Shown: positions 18,021-27,099 of the stretch, one piece after another
How the letters are laid out: each line of letters begins with the position of its first letter
Position numbering within the stretch: the stretch's first letter is position 1
Assembly: GCF_003545695.1 (NCBI RefSeq)
Contig: NZ_QUZZ01000004.1
Location: 248,001 to 312,000 of the forward strand
Source of the DNA: Taibaiella helva
GTDB taxonomy: Bacteria > Bacteroidota > Bacteroidia > Chitinophagales > Chitinophagaceae
Length of the DNA stretch: 64,000 bases
Reading direction: 5' to 3'
The notes under the pieces: model-generated
Told to the model about the DNA's origin: nothing
The model's input: the letters and a program-made list of their open reading frames with translations, nothing else
Database searches by the model: none
Program-made: the position numbers and the translations under genes

Positions 18021-18056
18021 ATTGTACAGACGTTGCAAAGCAACGTCTATAACAAT
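18021..18056. repeat. REP-like palindrome 2 (core ACGTTGC..GCAACGT)
   Basis: Imperfect palindrome: arms ATTGTACAGACGTTGC and GCAACGTCTATAACAAT around an AAA loop. Same family as the copy 130 bases upstream. Confidence 0.75.
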
Positions 18057-18074
18057 TCATATTACTATACGCCC

Positions 18075-18120
18075 TATAACAAAACCGCCCGAGCAGTTCG
18101 CAGCAGGCGGTTTTGTTATA
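18075..18120 (-). terminator. Terminator of fabD
   Basis: A perfect 15-bp stem (TATAACAAAACCGCC with GGCGGTTTTGTTATA) with a 16-base loop. The A-rich left arm gives a T run on the minus strand, 37 bases past the fabD stop. Confidence 0.75.
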
Positions 18121-18156
18121 TCCTATCGACGACCGGGCATCCAGGTCGTTATATGC

Positions 18157-19038
18157 TTAATTGATACCGGAGGTAACAGACTCGCGATGAATCTTTTTCA
18201 CCAGGCCCTGCAGCACATTGCCGGGACCGCATTCAGTAAACTCGGTGGCGCCATCGGCTACCATATGCTCTACGGTCTGTGTCCAGCGTACCGGCGCGGT
18301 CAACTGGTTGATCAGGTTGACTTTGATCTGATCCGGATCGGTATAAGGACGGGCATCCACGTTCTGGTACACAGGGCATACCGGCACTTTGAAGTTTGTC
18401 TGTTCAATTGCGGCCTTCAGCTCCTGCCGGGCCGGCTCCATCAGGGGTGAGTGAAAAGCGCCTCCTACCTGCAGCACCAGGGCGCGCTTGGCGCCGGCTG
18501 CCTTCATCGCCTCGCAGGCTTTGTTGACGCCTTCTATACTGCCGCTGATCACAAGCTGGCCCGGGCAATTGTAATTGGCAGGTACGACAACCTCATCAGT
18601 AATACCGGCACAAATCTCTTCTACCTTCGCATCTTCCAGGCCCAGGATAGCCGCCATGGTAGATGGCGTCAGCTCACAGGCCTTCTGCATGGCAGCCGCA
18701 CGCTGGGCAACGAGCTTCAAACCATCCTCAAAACTCAGCGCTCCCGCGGCAACCAGGGCCGAAAATTCGCCCAGGGAATGCCCGGCAGTCATGTCCGGCT
18801 TCAGTTCAGGCGTTACCAGGTAGGCGATCACGGAATGCAGGAATACTGCGGGCTGCGTTACCCTGGTCTGCTTCAGCTCTTCTTCGGTACCGGAGAACAT
18901 AATATCGGAGATGCGAAAGCCCAGAATATCGTTGGCTTGCTCAAACAGGGCTTTCGCCTCCTCGTTGTTATCATACAGATGTTTGCCCATACCCGGGAAC
19001 TGCGCTCCCTGTCCGGGAAAAATGTAGGCGTGTTTCAT
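18157..19038 (-). CDS. fabD: Malonyl-CoA:ACP transacylase
   Basis: 293 residues. The N terminus IFPGQGAQFPGMG, the nucleophile Ser88 in AGHSLGEFSALV and His196 in GGAFHSPLM form the acyltransferase active site. The enzyme loads malonyl groups onto acyl carrier protein for fatty acid synthesis in the cytoplasm. It stands alone here, without fabH, fabG or acpP. Full length and normal. Confidence 0.95.
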   Translation of the reverse strand: MKHAYIFPGQGAQFPGMGKHLYDNNEEAKALFEQANDILGFRISDIMFSGTEEELKQTRVTQPAVFLHSVIAYLVTPELKPDMTAGHSLGEFSALVAAGALSFEDGLKLVAQRAAAMQKACELTPSTMAAILGLEDAKVEEICAGITDEVVVPANYNCPGQLVISGSIEGVNKACEAMKAAGAKRALVLQVGGAFHSPLMEPARQELKAAIEQTNFKVPVCPVYQNVDARPYTDPDQIKVNLINQLTAPVRWTQTVEHMVADGATEFTECGPGNVLQGLVKKIHRESVTSGIN

Positions 19039-19205
19039 AAGCTCTTTTTCAGATTAAGCCCGCACAAATGACCATTATTTACTATAGATCGTGAACGGGA
19101 CTGCAATGATACAGTTTCAGGGCAATTCCGCAAAAATTTGCCCTCTTTTGCCTTCTGAAAATTTGTAATTTATCCACAAACACCACAAAATTCATTCTTT
19201 GAACG

Positions 19206-19213
19206 TATTTTTG
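19206..19213 (+). promoter_or_regulatory. -7 promoter element of the UPF0173 gene
   Basis: TATTTTTG lies 63 bases before the ATG at 19276 and fits TAnnTTTG. Confidence 0.45.
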
Positions 19214-19275
19214 TAACCCTTAACGGCCCGCCTCCCCCGATGAGACGGGAAAACAAAAAATTCCCAGGAAGAAAG

Positions 19276-19953
19276 ATGAAATTCACATTTTATGGCCATG
19301 CTTGTTTTGCTGTGGAAGTTTCCGGCAAGAAGCTGCTCTTCGATCCGTTCATTACGGGAAACGAGCTGGCTAAAAATATCGATATCAATAAGATAGAAGC
19401 CGATTATATCCTGGTTTCCCATGGTCACGGCGATCATGTGGGCGACCTGCTCGCCATTGCGAAAAATACCGGTGCAACCGTAATTTCCAATGCAGAAATT
19501 ACTACCTGGGTAGCGCAGCAAGGATATGAGAAGGTACATCCGATGAATTTCGGCGCACGCGAATTCGACTTCGGCAAGGTACATTACGTGCCGGCACAGC
19601 ACAGCAGCGGCCTGCCCGATGGCAGCTACGGCGGCAATCCGGGCGGTTTTGTGATCCGTACCAGCGAGATCAGCTTCTATTTTTCAGGCGACACCTGCCT
19701 CACGATGGACATGCAGCTCATACCCCGTTATGCGAAGCTGGATGTAGCGATCATGCCCGTCGGCGGTAATTTTACCATGGATGCGGAAGAAGCCGTGATC
19801 GCGGCCGACTTTGTACAATGCAATAAAGTAGTGGGTGTCCACTTCGATACTTTTGGTTATATTGTGATCGATCATGACAAGGCCAAAGCGACATTCGCCG
19901 CGGCTGGCAAGGAGCTGATCCTGCCGGAGATCGGGAAAACCATAACCTTGTAA
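19276..19953 (+). CDS. UPF0173 metal-dependent hydrolase (metallo-beta-lactamase fold)
   Basis: 225 residues from ATG 19276, which is preceded by AGGAAGAAAG and gives the family start MKFTFYGHACF. The metal motif is SHGHGDHVGD (HxHxDH), with further ligands in PAQHSSG, FSGDTCL and the final GVHFDTFGYI. This is the YtkL/UPF0173 group of small MBL-fold hydrolases, with unknown substrate. An in-frame ATG upstream at 19240 is less likely. A possible decayed small gene and parA-parB follow. Confidence 0.88.
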   Translation: MKFTFYGHACFAVEVSGKKLLFDPFITGNELAKNIDINKIEADYILVSHGHGDHVGDLLAIAKNTGATVISNAEITTWVAQQGYEKVHPMNFGAREFDFGKVHYVPAQHSSGLPDGSYGGNPGGFVIRTSEISFYFSGDTCLTMDMQLIPRYAKLDVAIMPVGGNFTMDAEEAVIAADFVQCNKVVGVHFDTFGYIVIDHDKAKATFAAAGKELILPEIGKTITL

Positions 19954-19994
19954 ATTGAACGATACCACAAAAATGGAACGACCCGCAGCGCAGG

Positions 19995-20231
19995 ATGCGG
20001 CTTATCCTTTTTTGTATTATTGCTTGCAGGTATTACCTGGCTATGCTTCAAAGGCGCGGATGCATTATCATCGCCCTCGGTCCGACCAGGCTACCGGAAG
20101 AACATCAGGCGCTGACCAGCGCTTTAAAGGCCGGTATGGTCATAGCATCCGTTCTGTTGCCCCTTCTTCTGTGGGCCTTGAACCGGAAAGCTTATGCAGG
20201 AAGTGTTCTTAGAGGTATTGTCTTTTTTTGA
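19995..20231 (+). pseudogene. Possible decayed small membrane protein gene before parA
   Basis: A 78-codon frame encodes MRLILFCIIA and, later, a convincing membrane segment (AGMVIASVLLPLLLWALNRKAY). Two signs of decay are visible. A hydrophobic stretch (SFFVLLLAGITWLCFKGAD) sits in another frame over 20002-20070, as if frameshifted. After the TGA at 20229 the same frame continues LLAGILTLAATCL to the next stop. The intact ancestor may have been a protein with three membrane segments. No family recognised. Confidence 0.3.
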
Positions 20232-20310
20232 TTGCTGGCAGGTATACTGACCCTGGCCGCAACATGTTTATAGTTTAATATTTAAATATACTCTGAAAGG
20301 AGTTGAGTAG

Positions 20311-21135
20311 ATGGCAAAGATAATAGCAATAGCAAACCAGAAAGGCGGTGTGGGAAAGACGACCACGGCGATCAACCTCGCGGCCAGCCTGGCTGTACTG
20401 GAATATAAGACCCTGCTGATCGACGCGGATCCGCAGGCCAACAGCACTACGGGCAACGGCTTCGACCTGAAGAATATCCAGGTGAGCCTATACGACTGCA
20501 TCGTGAACGAGATGCCCGTATCCCAGGCCATGCTGGAAACAGAAACGCCTAACCTGTATCTGCTCCCATCACACCTCGACCTGGTGGGCGCCGAGATCGA
20601 GCTGATCAACCATCCCAACCGCGAGCATATCCTGCGGCATGCCCTGGAAAAAGAAGGCAAGGAATTCGATTTTATCATTATCGATTGCTCTCCTTCCCTG
20701 GGCCTGATCACCGTGAATGCGCTCACAGCCGCCAACTCGGTGGTGATCCCGGTACAATGCGAGTACTTTGCCCTCGAGGGTCTGGGCAAGCTGCTGAACA
20801 CGATCAAGATCGTGCAGACCCGCATCAATACCGAACTGCAGATCGAAGGCATCCTGATGACAATGTACGACGGACGCCTGCGCCTCAGCAACCAGGTAGT
20901 AGAAGAGATCAAGAACCACTTCGAAGAGCTGGTATTCAATACGATCATTCACCGTAATACCAAGCTGGGTGAAGCGCCCAGCTTTGGCAAGCCGGCACTG
21001 ATGTACGATACGGAAAGCACAGGTGCTATCAATTACCTCAACCTGGCCAAGGAAATACTGCAAAAGAACAACCTGACCAAGATCAAGAACGAAGACAAAA
21101 TATTCGAAGCGGACGAGCATGGAACAAACAACTAG
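20311..21135 (+). CDS. parA: Chromosome partitioning ATPase ParA/Soj
   Basis: 274 residues. The deviant Walker A IANQKGGVGKTTTAINLAASL at the N terminus, DADPQANSTTG and FDFIIIDCSPSLGLITVNAL are those of ParA/Soj. With ParB it moves the chromosome origin region. The last 17 bases overlap parB, so translation is probably coupled. The C-terminal 20 residues are Lys/Glu-rich. Confidence 0.94.
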   Translation: MAKIIAIANQKGGVGKTTTAINLAASLAVLEYKTLLIDADPQANSTTGNGFDLKNIQVSLYDCIVNEMPVSQAMLETETPNLYLLPSHLDLVGAEIELINHPNREHILRHALEKEGKEFDFIIIDCSPSLGLITVNALTAANSVVIPVQCEYFALEGLGKLLNTIKIVQTRINTELQIEGILMTMYDGRLRLSNQVVEEIKNHFEELVFNTIIHRNTKLGEAPSFGKPALMYDTESTGAINYLNLAKEILQKNNLTKIKNEDKIFEADEHGTNN

Positions 21136-22084
21136 TACTGTTGACAAGGGGAAAGAAAACGCGAACATGACAAATTCCAACAATAAGAAGAAGGCATTGG
21201 GCATGGGTATCAAAGCCTTGCTCAACAACATTGATGAGGAGCTGAAAGCCACAGCGGAAGCCATACCCAGCGCGTCGGGCAAGACGGCAGCAGCAGTGGG
21301 CGGCCGCATCCCGATCGACCAGATCGAGGTAAATCCCAAGCAGCCCCGCCACGACTTCGATGAGCAGGCGTTGAAAGAGCTTTCGGAAAGTATTTTATTG
21401 CACGACATTATCCAGCCGATCACCGTTTCCAAAATGGCGAACGGCAAATACCGGCTGATTTCCGGCGAACGCCGGTTCAGGGCCTCCAAAATGGCCGGCC
21501 TTAAAGATATCCCGGCCTATGTACGCACGGCCAACGACCAGGAGCTGCTGGAAATGGCGCTGCTGGAAAACCTGCAGCGGGAAAATCTCAACGCGATCGA
21601 AATCTCGCTGAGCTATAAAAGGCTAATGGACGAATGCGCTCTCACTCAGGAGCAGGTAGCTGAAAGAATGAAGAAAGAGCGCAGCACAGTGACCAATTAT
21701 CTGCGCCTGCTCAAGCTTCCCCCCGATATCCAGAAAGCAGTACGCGACGGCGTGCTGAGCATGGGCCATGCGCGCGCCATCATTGGCCTGGAAAATGTGG
21801 AAGAGCAGCTTTACGCCTACCGCGAAGCCACGCAGAAAGGCTTATCGGTAAGGCAGGTGGAGCAGCTGGTGAAAAACATGCTGCAGGAAAAGAAACCCCT
21901 GGACAAAAGCGCTCCGGCAGCCAATAAGCTACCTCCGGCCTACAAGCGTATCGAGGACAGCATGGCTTCCCATTTCGCCACGAAAGTATCCCTTGACAGG
22001 AAGAAGAATGGCAAAGGAACCATCGTGATCGACTTCTACAATGATGAAGACCTGGAGCGTATCATGGATGCAATGAAAATATAA
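21119..22084 (+). CDS. parB: Chromosome partitioning protein ParB
   Basis: 321 residues from ATG 21119, which overlaps the end of parA; an internal ATG at 21167 (MTNSNNKKK, then ALGMGIKALL) is an alternative. Domains in order: an N-terminal Soj-contact stretch, the ParB/Srx CTPase domain with IEVNPKQPRHDFDE and SGERRFRASKMAG, the helix-turn-helix DNA-binding domain (ALTQEQVAERMKKERSTVTNYLR) and a C-terminal dimer domain. No parS-like 16-mer (TGTTNCACGTGAAACA type) caught my eye nearby. Confidence 0.94.
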   Translation: MEQTTSTVDKGKENANMTNSNNKKKALGMGIKALLNNIDEELKATAEAIPSASGKTAAAVGGRIPIDQIEVNPKQPRHDFDEQALKELSESILLHDIIQPITVSKMANGKYRLISGERRFRASKMAGLKDIPAYVRTANDQELLEMALLENLQRENLNAIEISLSYKRLMDECALTQEQVAERMKKERSTVTNYLRLLKLPPDIQKAVRDGVLSMGHARAIIGLENVEEQLYAYREATQKGLSVRQVEQLVKNMLQEKKPLDKSAPAANKLPPAYKRIEDSMASHFATKVSLDRKKNGKGTIVIDFYNDEDLERIMDAMKI

Positions 22085-22108
22085 GACGCGATACAAAACG
22101 ATAGCAGC

Positions 22109-22146
22109 AAATCAGCCGGGCCATATGGACCCGGCTGATTTGTTTT
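22109..22146. terminator. Terminator between parB and the convergent TRIC gene
   Basis: A 12-bp perfect stem (AAATCAGCCGGG with CCCGGCTGATTT) is followed by GTTTT on the plus strand; an A-rich left flank allows use from the minus strand. Confidence 0.8.
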
Positions 22147-22159
22147 GCCCTGGTGTATA

Positions 22160-22771
22160 TTATTCTTCCCTGAACTTAGGCAAGCTCAGTCGGTATTTTA
22201 CAGCCAGCACGCGCACAACGAGGATCAACAGACCCGATAGCAGAAAGTTAAGGTTGCGGTCCAGCCCGAAATGATCCAGCAGCAGGTAGGCAAATGCACC
22301 GGCCAGGCAGGCTGTAGCATAGATCTCCCTATGAAAGAGGATGGGCGTCTGGTTGGTCAGCACATCGCGGATCACGCCGCCCATAATCGCCGAGAACATG
22401 CCCATAATGGCCGCTATGAGTGGATGCACGCCCAGGATCAGCGCTTTTTCCGTACCCAATATCGTAAAGAGGGCGATACCAAAAGTATCAAAGATGAACA
22501 AGGTCTTGCGCAGCTTCCTGAGCTGTGTGTACAACAGGCTCGCCAGCACCACGCCGATCAGTATTGCATACAGGAACTGCACATTGCCGATCCATACCAG
22601 GGGATAGCTGCCCAGCAGCATATCCCGGATGCTACCGCCGCCGATCGCAGTAATAAAGCCGATAAAAGTCACGCCGAACCAATCAGGGTTGGATTTCTCG
22701 TTGGCAGCCAGCGCACCGGATACCGCGAAGAAGCCGGTACCGACCAGCTCAAAAACATATTGAATGTTCAT
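22160..22771 (-). CDS. TRIC cation channel / UPF0126 membrane protein
   Basis: 203 residues with about seven membrane segments. There are two repeated halves, each with a glycine-rich turn followed by a charged pair: ITAIGGGSIRDMLLG and FSAIMGGVIRDVLTN. This is the hallmark of prokaryotic TRIC channels (UPF0126/YadS/YicG), which conduct potassium or other small solutes. It lies 16 bases after the oxidoreductase gene on the same strand, so co-transcription is likely. Confidence 0.88.
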   Translation of the reverse strand: MNIQYVFELVGTGFFAVSGALAANEKSNPDWFGVTFIGFITAIGGGSIRDMLLGSYPLVWIGNVQFLYAILIGVVLASLLYTQLRKLRKTLFIFDTFGIALFTILGTEKALILGVHPLIAAIMGMFSAIMGGVIRDVLTNQTPILFHREIYATACLAGAFAYLLLDHFGLDRNLNFLLSGLLILVVRVLAVKYRLSLPKFREE

Positions 22772-22787
22772 GATACGAATGTAAGCA

Positions 22788-23789
22788 TTAGCGGGCAGCA
22801 GCGTACATCATTTCAATAATGCGGATCACTTCCCTGCCCTCTTCGGCGCCGGTCATTACCGGGTGGTTGTGGTTGAGCACATCGGCTACGTTCTGGATCA
22901 CCTTATCATGGTTGCTCATCGACCCTTTGTACAGCCCGTAATCATTTTCCTTGGCTACAATATTGATCTGCGGCAGCTCTTCTCCCTGTATGCATTGGTA
23001 TTCCAGCGTATTGAGGTATTGTCCGCCAATTTTGAGCGTTCCGTTCTCGGCCAGGATCGTGATCGACCCTTCCATATTCTTCTCGTAAGCGCAGGTCGAG
23101 AAATTAAAGTTGATCACCGCCCCGTTCGTCGCTTTGAGGATGAAGCTGCCACTGTCCTCAAATTCCGTATTGTGGTGATGGGCAAAGTTGGCGAGTGTGC
23201 CCGAAGCCGTTGCTATATTCCCATTCAGGTAATAAAGGATATCGATGAAATGGCTGAACTGGGTGAACAGGCAGCCACCATCCTTATCTTTCTTTCCCCG
23301 CCAGTCGCTTTGCGCATAATAGTTGTCGCTACGGTTCCAGAAGCAGTTCACCTGCATCATAAATATTTTACCCAGCCTGCCCGAAGTGATCAGCTCCTTG
23401 ACAGCCACTACCGGCGGATTATAGCGGTTTTGCTTGACGGCAAAGACGATCCTGCGGTTCCTGTTGGCCGCATCGATCATTTCGTCGCATTCCGCTTCGC
23501 TAAGGGCCATCGGTTTTTCTACCACTACGTGTTTCCCCGCATTCAACGCCGCTACGGCATGAGCGCAGTGCAGGTAATTGGGCGTGCAGATGCACACCAC
23601 ATCGGCTGTAGTAGCCGAAAGAAGATCTTCTATTTTGGGGTAATAAGAAATTTCCTTATCCGGCAGCTGGTCTACGGTAGCGGTATCTGCATCACAAATG
23701 GCGACCAGCTTACATTCTGTATTATTAAGTATATGTTCGGCATGTCGCTTACCGATATGCCCATATCCTACTATGGCAAATTTTATCAT
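22788..23789 (-). CDS. Gfo/Idh/MocA family oxidoreductase, WlbA-like
   Basis: 333 residues. An N-terminal Rossmann fold with GYGHIGKRHAEHI is followed by the family EKP motif (VVVEKPMALS) and a C-terminal catalytic domain with QNRYNPPVVAVKELI and NCFWNRSDNYYAQSDWRGK. These match WlbA/WbpB-type dehydrogenases, which oxidise UDP-N-acetylglucosaminuronate at C3. A DegT aminotransferase of the kind that would act next lies far away at 58136, so the link is suggestive only. In an apparent operon with the TRIC gene. Confidence 0.8.
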   Translation of the reverse strand: MIKFAIVGYGHIGKRHAEHILNNTECKLVAICDADTATVDQLPDKEISYYPKIEDLLSATTADVVCICTPNYLHCAHAVAALNAGKHVVVEKPMALSEAECDEMIDAANRNRRIVFAVKQNRYNPPVVAVKELITSGRLGKIFMMQVNCFWNRSDNYYAQSDWRGKKDKDGGCLFTQFSHFIDILYYLNGNIATASGTLANFAHHHNTEFEDSGSFILKATNGAVINFNFSTCAYEKNMEGSITILAENGTLKIGGQYLNTLEYQCIQGEELPQINIVAKENDYGLYKGSMSNHDKVIQNVADVLNHNHPVMTGAEEGREVIRIIEMMYAAAR

Positions 23790-23832
23790 TCGGTTTTATT
23801 CCGGTTTGCCCCTTGGGGGCGGTTTAAACAAT

Positions 23833-24162
23833 TCAGGCCGGCGCTATCTCATCGATATGAGTATAGACCGGCAATCCTTTGCCTGCAACCAGGTCGCGCT
23901 CCCTGTTGGCGCCCGGGCTTTCCGCCAGCAGCAGCAAGGCTTCGCAGCTACCGATCACTGCCAGGGAAATATCCATGATGGCCCGGTAACGGTCGATGTC
24001 CGGCCCGGCCTGATCGGCAATAGCCAGTGCGGCATGTACGCCGATCACAGGCGTGTGCCCCTTTTTCAGCAACTGCACTGCTGCAGCAGTCATCCGGTCC
24101 AGGTTGGCCTGCCGCTGCGCTTCAGTGTCCGCTGAATATGGACCGGCTACACCAATAATCAT
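23833..24162 (-). CDS. DUF4406 protein (nucleoside 2-deoxyribosyltransferase-like)
   Basis: 109 residues from ATG 24162: MIIGVAGPYSA, a helix with RQANLDRMTAAAVQLLKKGHTPV, and ALLLLAESPGANRERDLVAGKGLPVYTHIDEI. This is the DUF4406 pattern, a Rossmann-like relative of nucleoside 2-deoxyribosyltransferases; activity unproven. The frame is open to 24183, but a promoter -7 element at 24181-24188 puts that upstream ATG at or before the transcript start, so 24162 is chosen. Confidence 0.75.
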   Translation of the reverse strand: MIIGVAGPYSADTEAQRQANLDRMTAAAVQLLKKGHTPVIGVHAALAIADQAGPDIDRYRAIMDISLAVIGSCEALLLLAESPGANRERDLVAGKGLPVYTHIDEIAPA

Positions 24163-24180
24163 AACAAACAGGCTTACAGG

Positions 24181-24188
24181 CAAAGGTA
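24181..24188 (-). promoter_or_regulatory. -7 promoter element of the DUF4406 gene
   Basis: Minus-strand TACCTTTG followed by C sits between the recQ stop and the DUF4406 ATG at 24162. It leaves a leader of roughly 12 bases. Confidence 0.5.
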
Positions 24189-24189
24189 A

Positions 24190-26085
24190 TCAAGTAGCAA
24201 ATATAATTCCTGTAGGATAAACGCGGCACAAACTTTCATCGTGCAGCAGCCGCACATATTCTATCACATGCGCCGCCGCCACACCGGGGAAAGCAGCAGT
24301 AAGGTCTGCAACGCTGATCTGCTGCTGCCGGCGTATCAATTCAAGTATGGCGTCACGTACATCCTTCGTACCCGGCTGCTGTGCTTTACGCCGGCATACA
24401 TCGCAGCCGCCGCAAGCTTGCGGCTCCGCTTCGCCGAAATAGCGCGCCAGCAGTATATTGCGGCACACCTCTTCTTCCTGTACATAGGCAATCATGTGCT
24501 CTACCCGCCGTTCATGCGCCTGCCTCAGCTGGTCGATATGGCGGGTATCCAGGCGCAGCTGCGCCGGTGCGAAACGATGATGCATCCAGTACAGGGTACC
24601 GCCGGCAACAGCGGGCTGATAAGCAATAATACCCAGTGCCGACAACCGTTGCAGTGCACGGTCCAGCTGCTCTTTTTCGATACGCAACAGCTTACTGACC
24701 TCAAACTCCCGGATCACGGTAGGATAGTGGAAGATGCTGCCATACAGCCGCAGCAGGCTTGTGGCTACGTAAGCCAGCTTAGGCTCGCTGCGCTCAAGAT
24801 AATTGAGGGTCCTCCGGTCCGTTGTAAACTGGACCAGGGTTTGCATATTGGCATTTTCATGCCACTGCCAGAAGCCTTCCCGGTCGAGCAGGCGGATAGC
24901 GCTCAGCGTTTTCAACGTTTCCAGTCCGAAGGCATGGGCAAAGGCCACGGCATCGAAAGCCTGCAGCTGCTCCATTCCCTCGCCCACAGGCATTTTCAGG
25001 TAATCGCCCACCAGCTGGTACACCTTGCGGATATACGCTTCAGGCGGATAGCTGATCTCCGTCGACTCCTGCAGGCGGCTGATGTCTTTATGATCATACA
25101 GCAAGACCGCATGCGCCTTCTGCCCGTCGCGTCCCGCTCGCCCGGCCTCCTGGTAATAAGCCTCTATATGCTCGGGAGCATCGTAGTGGACCACTGTACG
25201 TACATCAGGCTTATCGATACCCATACCAAAGGCCGTTGTGGCGCACATGATGCGTTGTCCGCTCGCCATCCATTGTTTTTGCGCCTGCTCCCGTTCTTCC
25301 CGTGACATGCCGGCATGGTAAACGCCTGCGTCAAATCCCTCCTGCCGCAACCTGATCGCGGTCTCCGTACAACGCTTGCGGCTCCTGCAATACAGGATGC
25401 TGCTGCCGGTCACCTTATGCAGCCAGGCTTCCGTATCGCCGGGTTTATTCTCGGTATAGCGGATATGATAAAACAGGTTATCGCGCACAACGCTCTGCCG
25501 GAATACCGCAGGCTCCTTAAGCTGCAGCTGCCGCATGATATCCAGCTGCACTTCCTCGTTGGCCGAAGCCGTGAGCGCCAGTACCGGCACTTTGGGAAAG
25601 CTTGTCCGCAACAGGCCTATACGGCGATAGGCCGGCCGGAAGTCGTGTCCCCACTGAGAGATACAGTGGGCTTCGTCCACAGCGATAAGGTTCAGCTCAA
25701 AATCGCCAAGGTATTGCCCGAAGGCTTTTGTTTGCAAGCGTTCGGGCGAAACGTACAGCAGCTTCAGCTCGCCTGCCGCGGCTTGTTGCAGCACCGTATC
25801 CATTTGCCGGACCGACATACCCGAATGCAGGAAAGCAGCAGGAATACCCCGCCGGTCCAGCTGCATCACCTGGTCCTGCATCAACGCGATCAGCGGGCTT
25901 ACCACCAGGCAGAAACCCGGCTGTGCCAGCGCGGACAGCTGATAGCACAGGGACTTACCGCCGCCGGTCGGCAGCAAAGCAAAGGCATCGCCGCCGTTGA
26001 TCACGGTCCCGATCACCTCCTCCTGCAAAGGACGGAAGCTGCTGTAGTTCCAGTATTGCTGTAAAAGGTCTTTGATCGGGTTCAT
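24190..26085 (-). CDS. recQ: ATP-dependent DNA helicase RecQ
   Basis: 631 residues. Helicase motif I LPTGGGKSLCYQ (about 38-49), DEAH box at 137-140, motif III ALTASAN, and C-terminal helicase motifs including ATTAFGMGIDKPDVR and the arginine finger YQEAGRAGRDG. The RQC zinc cysteines appear in CRNILLARYFGE, then CGGCDVC. In place of a classic HRDC domain there is a short winged-helix-like tail. RecQ unwinds 3' to 5' in recombinational repair. Confidence 0.95.
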   Translation of the reverse strand: MNPIKDLLQQYWNYSSFRPLQEEVIGTVINGGDAFALLPTGGGKSLCYQLSALAQPGFCLVVSPLIALMQDQVMQLDRRGIPAAFLHSGMSVRQMDTVLQQAAAGELKLLYVSPERLQTKAFGQYLGDFELNLIAVDEAHCISQWGHDFRPAYRRIGLLRTSFPKVPVLALTASANEEVQLDIMRQLQLKEPAVFRQSVVRDNLFYHIRYTENKPGDTEAWLHKVTGSSILYCRSRKRCTETAIRLRQEGFDAGVYHAGMSREEREQAQKQWMASGQRIMCATTAFGMGIDKPDVRTVVHYDAPEHIEAYYQEAGRAGRDGQKAHAVLLYDHKDISRLQESTEISYPPEAYIRKVYQLVGDYLKMPVGEGMEQLQAFDAVAFAHAFGLETLKTLSAIRLLDREGFWQWHENANMQTLVQFTTDRRTLNYLERSEPKLAYVATSLLRLYGSIFHYPTVIREFEVSKLLRIEKEQLDRALQRLSALGIIAYQPAVAGGTLYWMHHRFAPAQLRLDTRHIDQLRQAHERRVEHMIAYVQEEEVCRNILLARYFGEAEPQACGGCDVCRRKAQQPGTKDVRDAILELIRRQQQISVADLTAAFPGVAAAHVIEYVRLLHDESLCRVYPTGIIFAT

Positions 26086-26111
26086 CTCGTTATTTCTTCA
26101 GCCGGAGCGGA

Positions 26112-26145
26112 CAAAAATACGGAGGAAACTTTGTTTCCTCCGTAT
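26112..26145 (-). terminator. Terminator of ubiA
   Basis: A 13-bp perfect stem (ATACGGAGGAAAC with GTTTCCTCCGTAT) with a 3-base loop. The A run on its left is read as a T run on the minus strand, 40 bases after the ubiA stop. Confidence 0.8.
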
Positions 26146-26184
26146 GATAAAAGCATTGTAGTTTGCCGTTTCCTAGCCGCCGCA

Positions 26185-27072
26185 TCAGAGCAATAGCTCA
26201 AGTATGGTAAAAACAGCAAAGGCAATGCTGGCAATGCCGTTGGTATTGGCAAAGGCCATATTCACTTTGCTCAGGTCATCAGGCTTAACGAGCAGGTGCT
26301 GGTAGATAAGTAACCCGCAGAACACGGCGACTCCGATCCAGTACAGGATACCGAACTGCCCGAGCGCGCCGGCGGCAATAACGAAACAGGCAGAGCAGAC
26401 ATGCAGCAGGTTAGATACCCATAAGGCTTTACGCCTGCCCAGGGCTGCAGGTATGGAATGCAGCTTCTGTCCACGGTCAAACTCTTCATCCTGCAGGGCA
26501 TAGATAATATCAAAACCGGACACCCAGGTAAAAACCGTGAAGGAAAACAGCAGGGGCAGCAGGCTGAAATAGCCGGTCACGGCCAGGTAGGCGCCAATGG
26601 GCGCCAGCGCCAGCCCTGCACCCAGCACCAGGTGGCATAGGGCTGTAAACCGCTTGGTATAGCTGTAAAAAAGAATAACGAACAGCGCCACCGGCGACAG
26701 CATAAAACAGATCATATTAATCCAGTAAGTAGCCGCCACGAACAGGACACAGTTGACGATAGTGAAGATCAGCGCATGACGCGGTGCGATCACACCCGCC
26801 GGGATCTCCCTGATCGCGGTACGCGGGTTCAACGCATCGAAACGACGGTCGAGATAACGGTTGAAGGCCATCGCAGCGCTTCTGGCAAAGACCATGCACA
26901 GCAGCATCAGCCCCAGCAAATGCCAATGAAAAGTCTGCCGCTCATAGGCAACCGCGAGGGTAAACCCGATCAGCGCAAAGGGCAGGGCAAATACGGTATG
27001 GCTAAACTTAACCAGCGAAAGATACTTGCCAATAAGAGAGGCTTGCCGCGGCATAGCTTGTGTATTGCTCAT
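26185..27072 (-). CDS. UbiA-like prenyltransferase (MqnP type, menaquinone synthesis)
   Basis: 295 residues with about eight membrane segments. Two aspartate-rich prenyl-diphosphate sites are visible: NRYLDRRFDALNPRT and YALQDEEFDRG. The short loop sequence and REIPAGVI fit the UbiA-like group used in menaquinone synthesis through futalosine (MqnP), since Bacteroidota do not generally make ubiquinone. Often annotated as 4-hydroxybenzoate polyprenyltransferase. It is followed by recQ across a terminator and preceded by the DUF1573 gene. Confidence 0.88.
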   Translation of the reverse strand: MSNTQAMPRQASLIGKYLSLVKFSHTVFALPFALIGFTLAVAYERQTFHWHLLGLMLLCMVFARSAAMAFNRYLDRRFDALNPRTAIREIPAGVIAPRHALIFTIVNCVLFVAATYWINMICFMLSPVALFVILFYSYTKRFTALCHLVLGAGLALAPIGAYLAVTGYFSLLPLLFSFTVFTWVSGFDIIYALQDEEFDRGQKLHSIPAALGRRKALWVSNLLHVCSACFVIAAGALGQFGILYWIGVAVFCGLLIYQHLLVKPDDLSKVNMAFANTNGIASIAFAVFTILELLL

Positions 27073-27099
27073 GATACTTTCTTTATTAAGACTGGCTGT

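Noticed and set aside
22863-23978. 371-codon plus-strand frame opposite the oxidoreductase
   Set aside because: Antisense shadow of a gene with intact Rossmann and EKP motifs.
24241-25305. Long plus-strand frame (354 codons) opposite recQ
   Set aside because: Lies wholly antisense to a well-supported recQ; composition is Gln/His/Arg/Ala-rich as expected from reading GC-rich codons backwards.
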